From: Ignavibacteriota bacterium
GTDB lineage: Bacteria; Bacteroidota; Ignavibacteria; UBA10030; SZUA-254
Reading direction: 5' to 3'
DNA: 5,938 bases
Assembly: GCA_016191715.1 (NCBI GenBank)
Contig: JACPVN010000017.1
Span: 1 to 5,938, forward strand
Program-made: the position numbers and the translations under genes
In this document: positions 5,938-5,938 of the stretch, piece after piece
Layout of the letters: each line of letters opens with the position of its first letter
How positions within the stretch are numbered: the first letter of the stretch is position 1
Notes under the pieces: model-generated
What the model saw: the letters and a program-made list of their open reading frames with translations, nothing else
Databases searched by the model: none
Told to the model about the DNA's origin: nothing

Positions 5938-5938
5938 G

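Noticed and set aside
5894..5938. Plus-strand frame beginning MSKLETVSRSGVPTS and open to the right edge
   Set aside because: It has only 15 codons, no ribosome site and covers the inverted repeats; nothing supports it as coding.

Overview
The window holds one tightly packed minus-strand gene cluster, read from right to left. Five consecutive genes encode a complete ABC importer of the peptide/nickel (Dpp/Opp/Nik) class: a periplasmic solute-binding protein (5851-4283), two membrane permeases (4286-3366 and 3366-2338) and two ATPases (2328-1504 and 1507-800). They are followed by the start of a sixth minus-strand gene (748 to the left edge) for a secreted protein with a carboxypeptidase-regulatory-like domain and tandem InlB-type B-repeats. 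I read that gene directly from the reverse strand; it is open to the window edge and has no stop inside the window.

The importer genes are joined by coupled junctions: GTGA (binding protein to permease 1), TGATG (permease 1 to permease 2), a 9-nt gap (permease 2 to ATPase 1) and ATGA (ATPase 1 to ATPase 2). This indicates one polycistronic mRNA giving a binding protein, two six-helix permeases and two different ATPases. Neither ATPase has the C-terminal extension of classical oligopeptide transporter ATPases, so their size is closer to NikD/NikE. The substrate cannot be read from the sequence; peptides, nickel chelates or other small solutes are all possible.

Three things in the importer are odd. 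ATPase 2 appears to carry a one-base frameshift near its 3' end (about 828-845). Removing one G restores a family-like C-terminus and moves the stop to an ATGA overlap with the repeat-protein gene. Permease 1 has a shortened EAA coupling loop without its usual glycine. ATPase 1 has a lysine-rich insert of roughly 20-25 residues before the Q-loop.

The repeat protein has 71-residue repeats (213-bp DNA period). Over 112 bp two neighbouring copies differ at one base, while the rest of the unit has diverged. The right edge (5852-5938) holds the leader of the binding-protein gene, overlapping inverted repeats and possibly the tail of another upstream gene.

The organism looks like a diderm bacterium of A+T-leaning composition. 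Export signals on the binding protein and the repeat protein, together with the carboxypeptidase-like plus InlB-repeat architecture, suggest the Bacteroidota/Chlorobiota/Ignavibacteria area. That placement is an inference and not secure. I saw no RNA genes, CRISPR arrays, insertion sequences or convincing terminators, and there is no gene-free stretch longer than about 90 bases.
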